A stretch of DNA of 64,000 nucleotides from the NCBI GenBank assembly GCA_017590115.1, contig JAGGNK010003335.1, forward strand, positions 8,557,916-8,621,915, given 5' to 3'. Below, piece by piece: positions 62,501 to 64,000 of the stretch (position 1 is its first letter; every line of letters starts with the position of its first letter). The DNA comes from Montifringilla adamsi. Taxonomy: Eukaryota; Chordata; Aves; Passeriformes; Passeridae. The position numbers and the translations under genes are program-made. A model generated the notes under the pieces. It had not been told where the DNA came from. It made no database searches and worked only from the letters and a program-made list of their open reading frames with translations.

Positions 62501-64000
62501 TGGAAACGACCAGAGACAGACGAGGCTGACAAACTTAAGGCACCTCGGCATGAGTTGTGTTGCAGTCTTGGTTTCCAGTTGACAGCAGGGACCCAAATGG
62601 AAAAAGTGCCAGCAGCAGAGGCAAATCACGGTCAGAGATCTTCATCTGATCCAATAAATTACTCTAAGCAGCCATTTCACAGGAAAAATTGTTAGGGCTA
62701 TTTGCTAATAAGACTGAAATTGCTTCCTGCAATCTTATATTAAATATCTGCAACTGGAGAGATAGACCCTGAAAGTCTTTAGGAATACTATAAATACAAT
62801 ATAGAAGAAGGATTTTTAAATAATTAAAAATCAAGAGTGGCCTTTATGGTAAAAAACAAGTTATATTTGTTTCCATATGGCCAGGATAAATGCCATACTG
62901 CTTATTCCCTTCAAATAATGTGTATATTTACTCAGCTTTTACATTACTGGGATCATCTGCTGCTTTCACCGCTTTAACCTTGCAGAATCCTATTAGCCCT
63001 TCTAGTGCTCCTGCTGGCCCTGCCAGCCCACAGCCCTACCTACCCCAGGCTGATTCTCACTGTATCTGCATGTGTTAGACTCTCTGGAAAGCTGCAGGCA
63101 ATGGCTTCCTGCAGGAAGCTGGTCTTCTGCCAAGGAATTTTCCTGGGTATCCTTGAATATTCTTGCTCCTTTATGACTAAGGGTCCAGCTATTACCTTCC
63201 ACCCCTATATTATGGACAGAAATGAAGGGTATAGAAGAAAAATAACAGAAAGCCACTCCTGCTCCCTGCCCATGAGGAGGTCTTATGGACCCCAACCCCA
63301 ATCAGTTGTGGCAGCATAAGATTTCTGCTTGCTTGGTTTGATGCTCTGGTTTGGCTTTCCAATTCTTTAGGTTAAGGATAAAAAGGGAAAGATTATTCTG
63401 AATGATGATGTAGATCAACCTTTTCGTATCTTTTCAAATGACCCCTATTTGGAATTGCTGTCTGCACCAGGCTTCTCCCAGTTCTTCCTTTTGGCTTTTG
63501 GTTTGTTTTTATGCTGGCCCTTTTGTTTTGGTTTTTTGTTTGGGTTGGTGGTTTTTTTGTTTGTTTGTTTTTTTGGGTTTTTTTTTTTTGTTTGGGTTTG
63601 GGTCCATATTGAGCAGCTTCTCTTACTTAAAATCTTATATGCTTTCATCAGTACACAGCTGGTAAAGTTCCAACTTCATTTTTATTGGACTTGTATTTTA
63701 AGATGATGATGTGGCTTTTTTTATGTTTCATCCATCCAATCCTGCTCAAATTGAAATAACTTCTGCACATAAACTTGAAAGGGAGATGGGCTGGCCCTCT
63801 ACATTTGAAATCAAAGTTCTTATTTGTATATGATTCAACCAAAAAAAAAACCTAAAAGTGACAGAGTAGATTATACAAATACAAAACAACCCAGCCATTA
63901 GTTCTACTAATTAAGATGGATTTTTTACTCTCAGAAATACTGGAGGTTAAAAAAATATGCTTTAATATGGATAACAGCTGTACTGCAGAGTAATGATGTA
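62501..64000. other. 5' flank of ADAMTS2, no gene seen
   Basis: Beyond the CpG island the sequence returns to AT-rich DNA without a recognisable gene on either strand. It holds a T/G-rich low-complexity tract at 63519-63603 and a short A run near 63840. The long open frame across 63449-63706 is made by that low-complexity tract (phenylalanine, leucine, glycine) and is not a gene. Distal promoter elements may lie here, but I see no clear motif cluster. Confidence 0.6.
63519..63603 (+). repeat. T/G-rich low-complexity tract
   Basis: Runs of T broken by single G or GGG, with four GGG runs in all. It looks like a degenerate (GTTT)n microsatellite, as in GTTTGTTTGTTT at its centre. It explains the spurious hydrophobic and lysine/asparagine-rich open frames on the two strands. 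Confidence 0.8.

Noticed and set aside
63445..63706. Hydrophobic plus-strand frame and lysine/asparagine-rich minus-strand frame
   Set aside because: Both are made by the T/G-rich low-complexity tract.
1..64000. CRISPR arrays, bacterial operons, phage or toxin genes
   Set aside because: No spaced direct repeats, ribosome-binding sites or compact gene arrays. The sequence is vertebrate intronic DNA.

Overview
This is a vertebrate nuclear window, almost certainly from a bird. It has AT-rich intronic DNA, several copies of the avian CR1 LINE 3' end, and one LTR-type interspersed repeat of a kind I recognise from bird genomes. It also holds the 5' end of a vertebrate gene with clean GT-AG splicing and a CpG-island promoter. 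There is no bacterial gene organisation and no CRISPR array.

The only gene I can support is ADAMTS2 (procollagen I N-proteinase) on the minus strand, entering from the right. Exon 1 (coding 62212-62299) encodes the signal peptide. A 958-base intron 1 lies inside the CpG island. Exon 2 (60892-61253) encodes most of the N-terminal propeptide, ending at a phase-0 donor. Everything to the left (1-60891) reads as intron 2, because the next conserved block (the exon that continues the propeptide after NCDGL) is not found. The right end (about 62500-64000) is 5' flank.

Intron 2 holds scattered old repeats: CR1 3' ends at 1722, 16045, 25914 and 51441, and an older CR1/L3-type end at 24100. MIR-like SINE remnants lie at 2165, 5590, 11361 and 31105. 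An LTR-type repeat lies at 41927-42725, and a palindromic repeat of a type seen in amniotes at 46090. There are also long A runs, a (TA)n tract and several short perfect tandem duplications. Many open frames of 60-187 codons occur, but their number and length fit chance in six frames of 64 kb, and none has a recognisable domain.

Nothing here is a new enzymatic or defence system. The most useful leads are an RxRR furin-like motif in the middle of the propeptide, a G-quadruplex motif just inside intron 1, candidate regulatory islands in the giant intron, and a stretch at 57.0-58.24 kb with broken, protein-like reading frames. Intergenic and intronic statements rest on reading by eye. No alignment was run.
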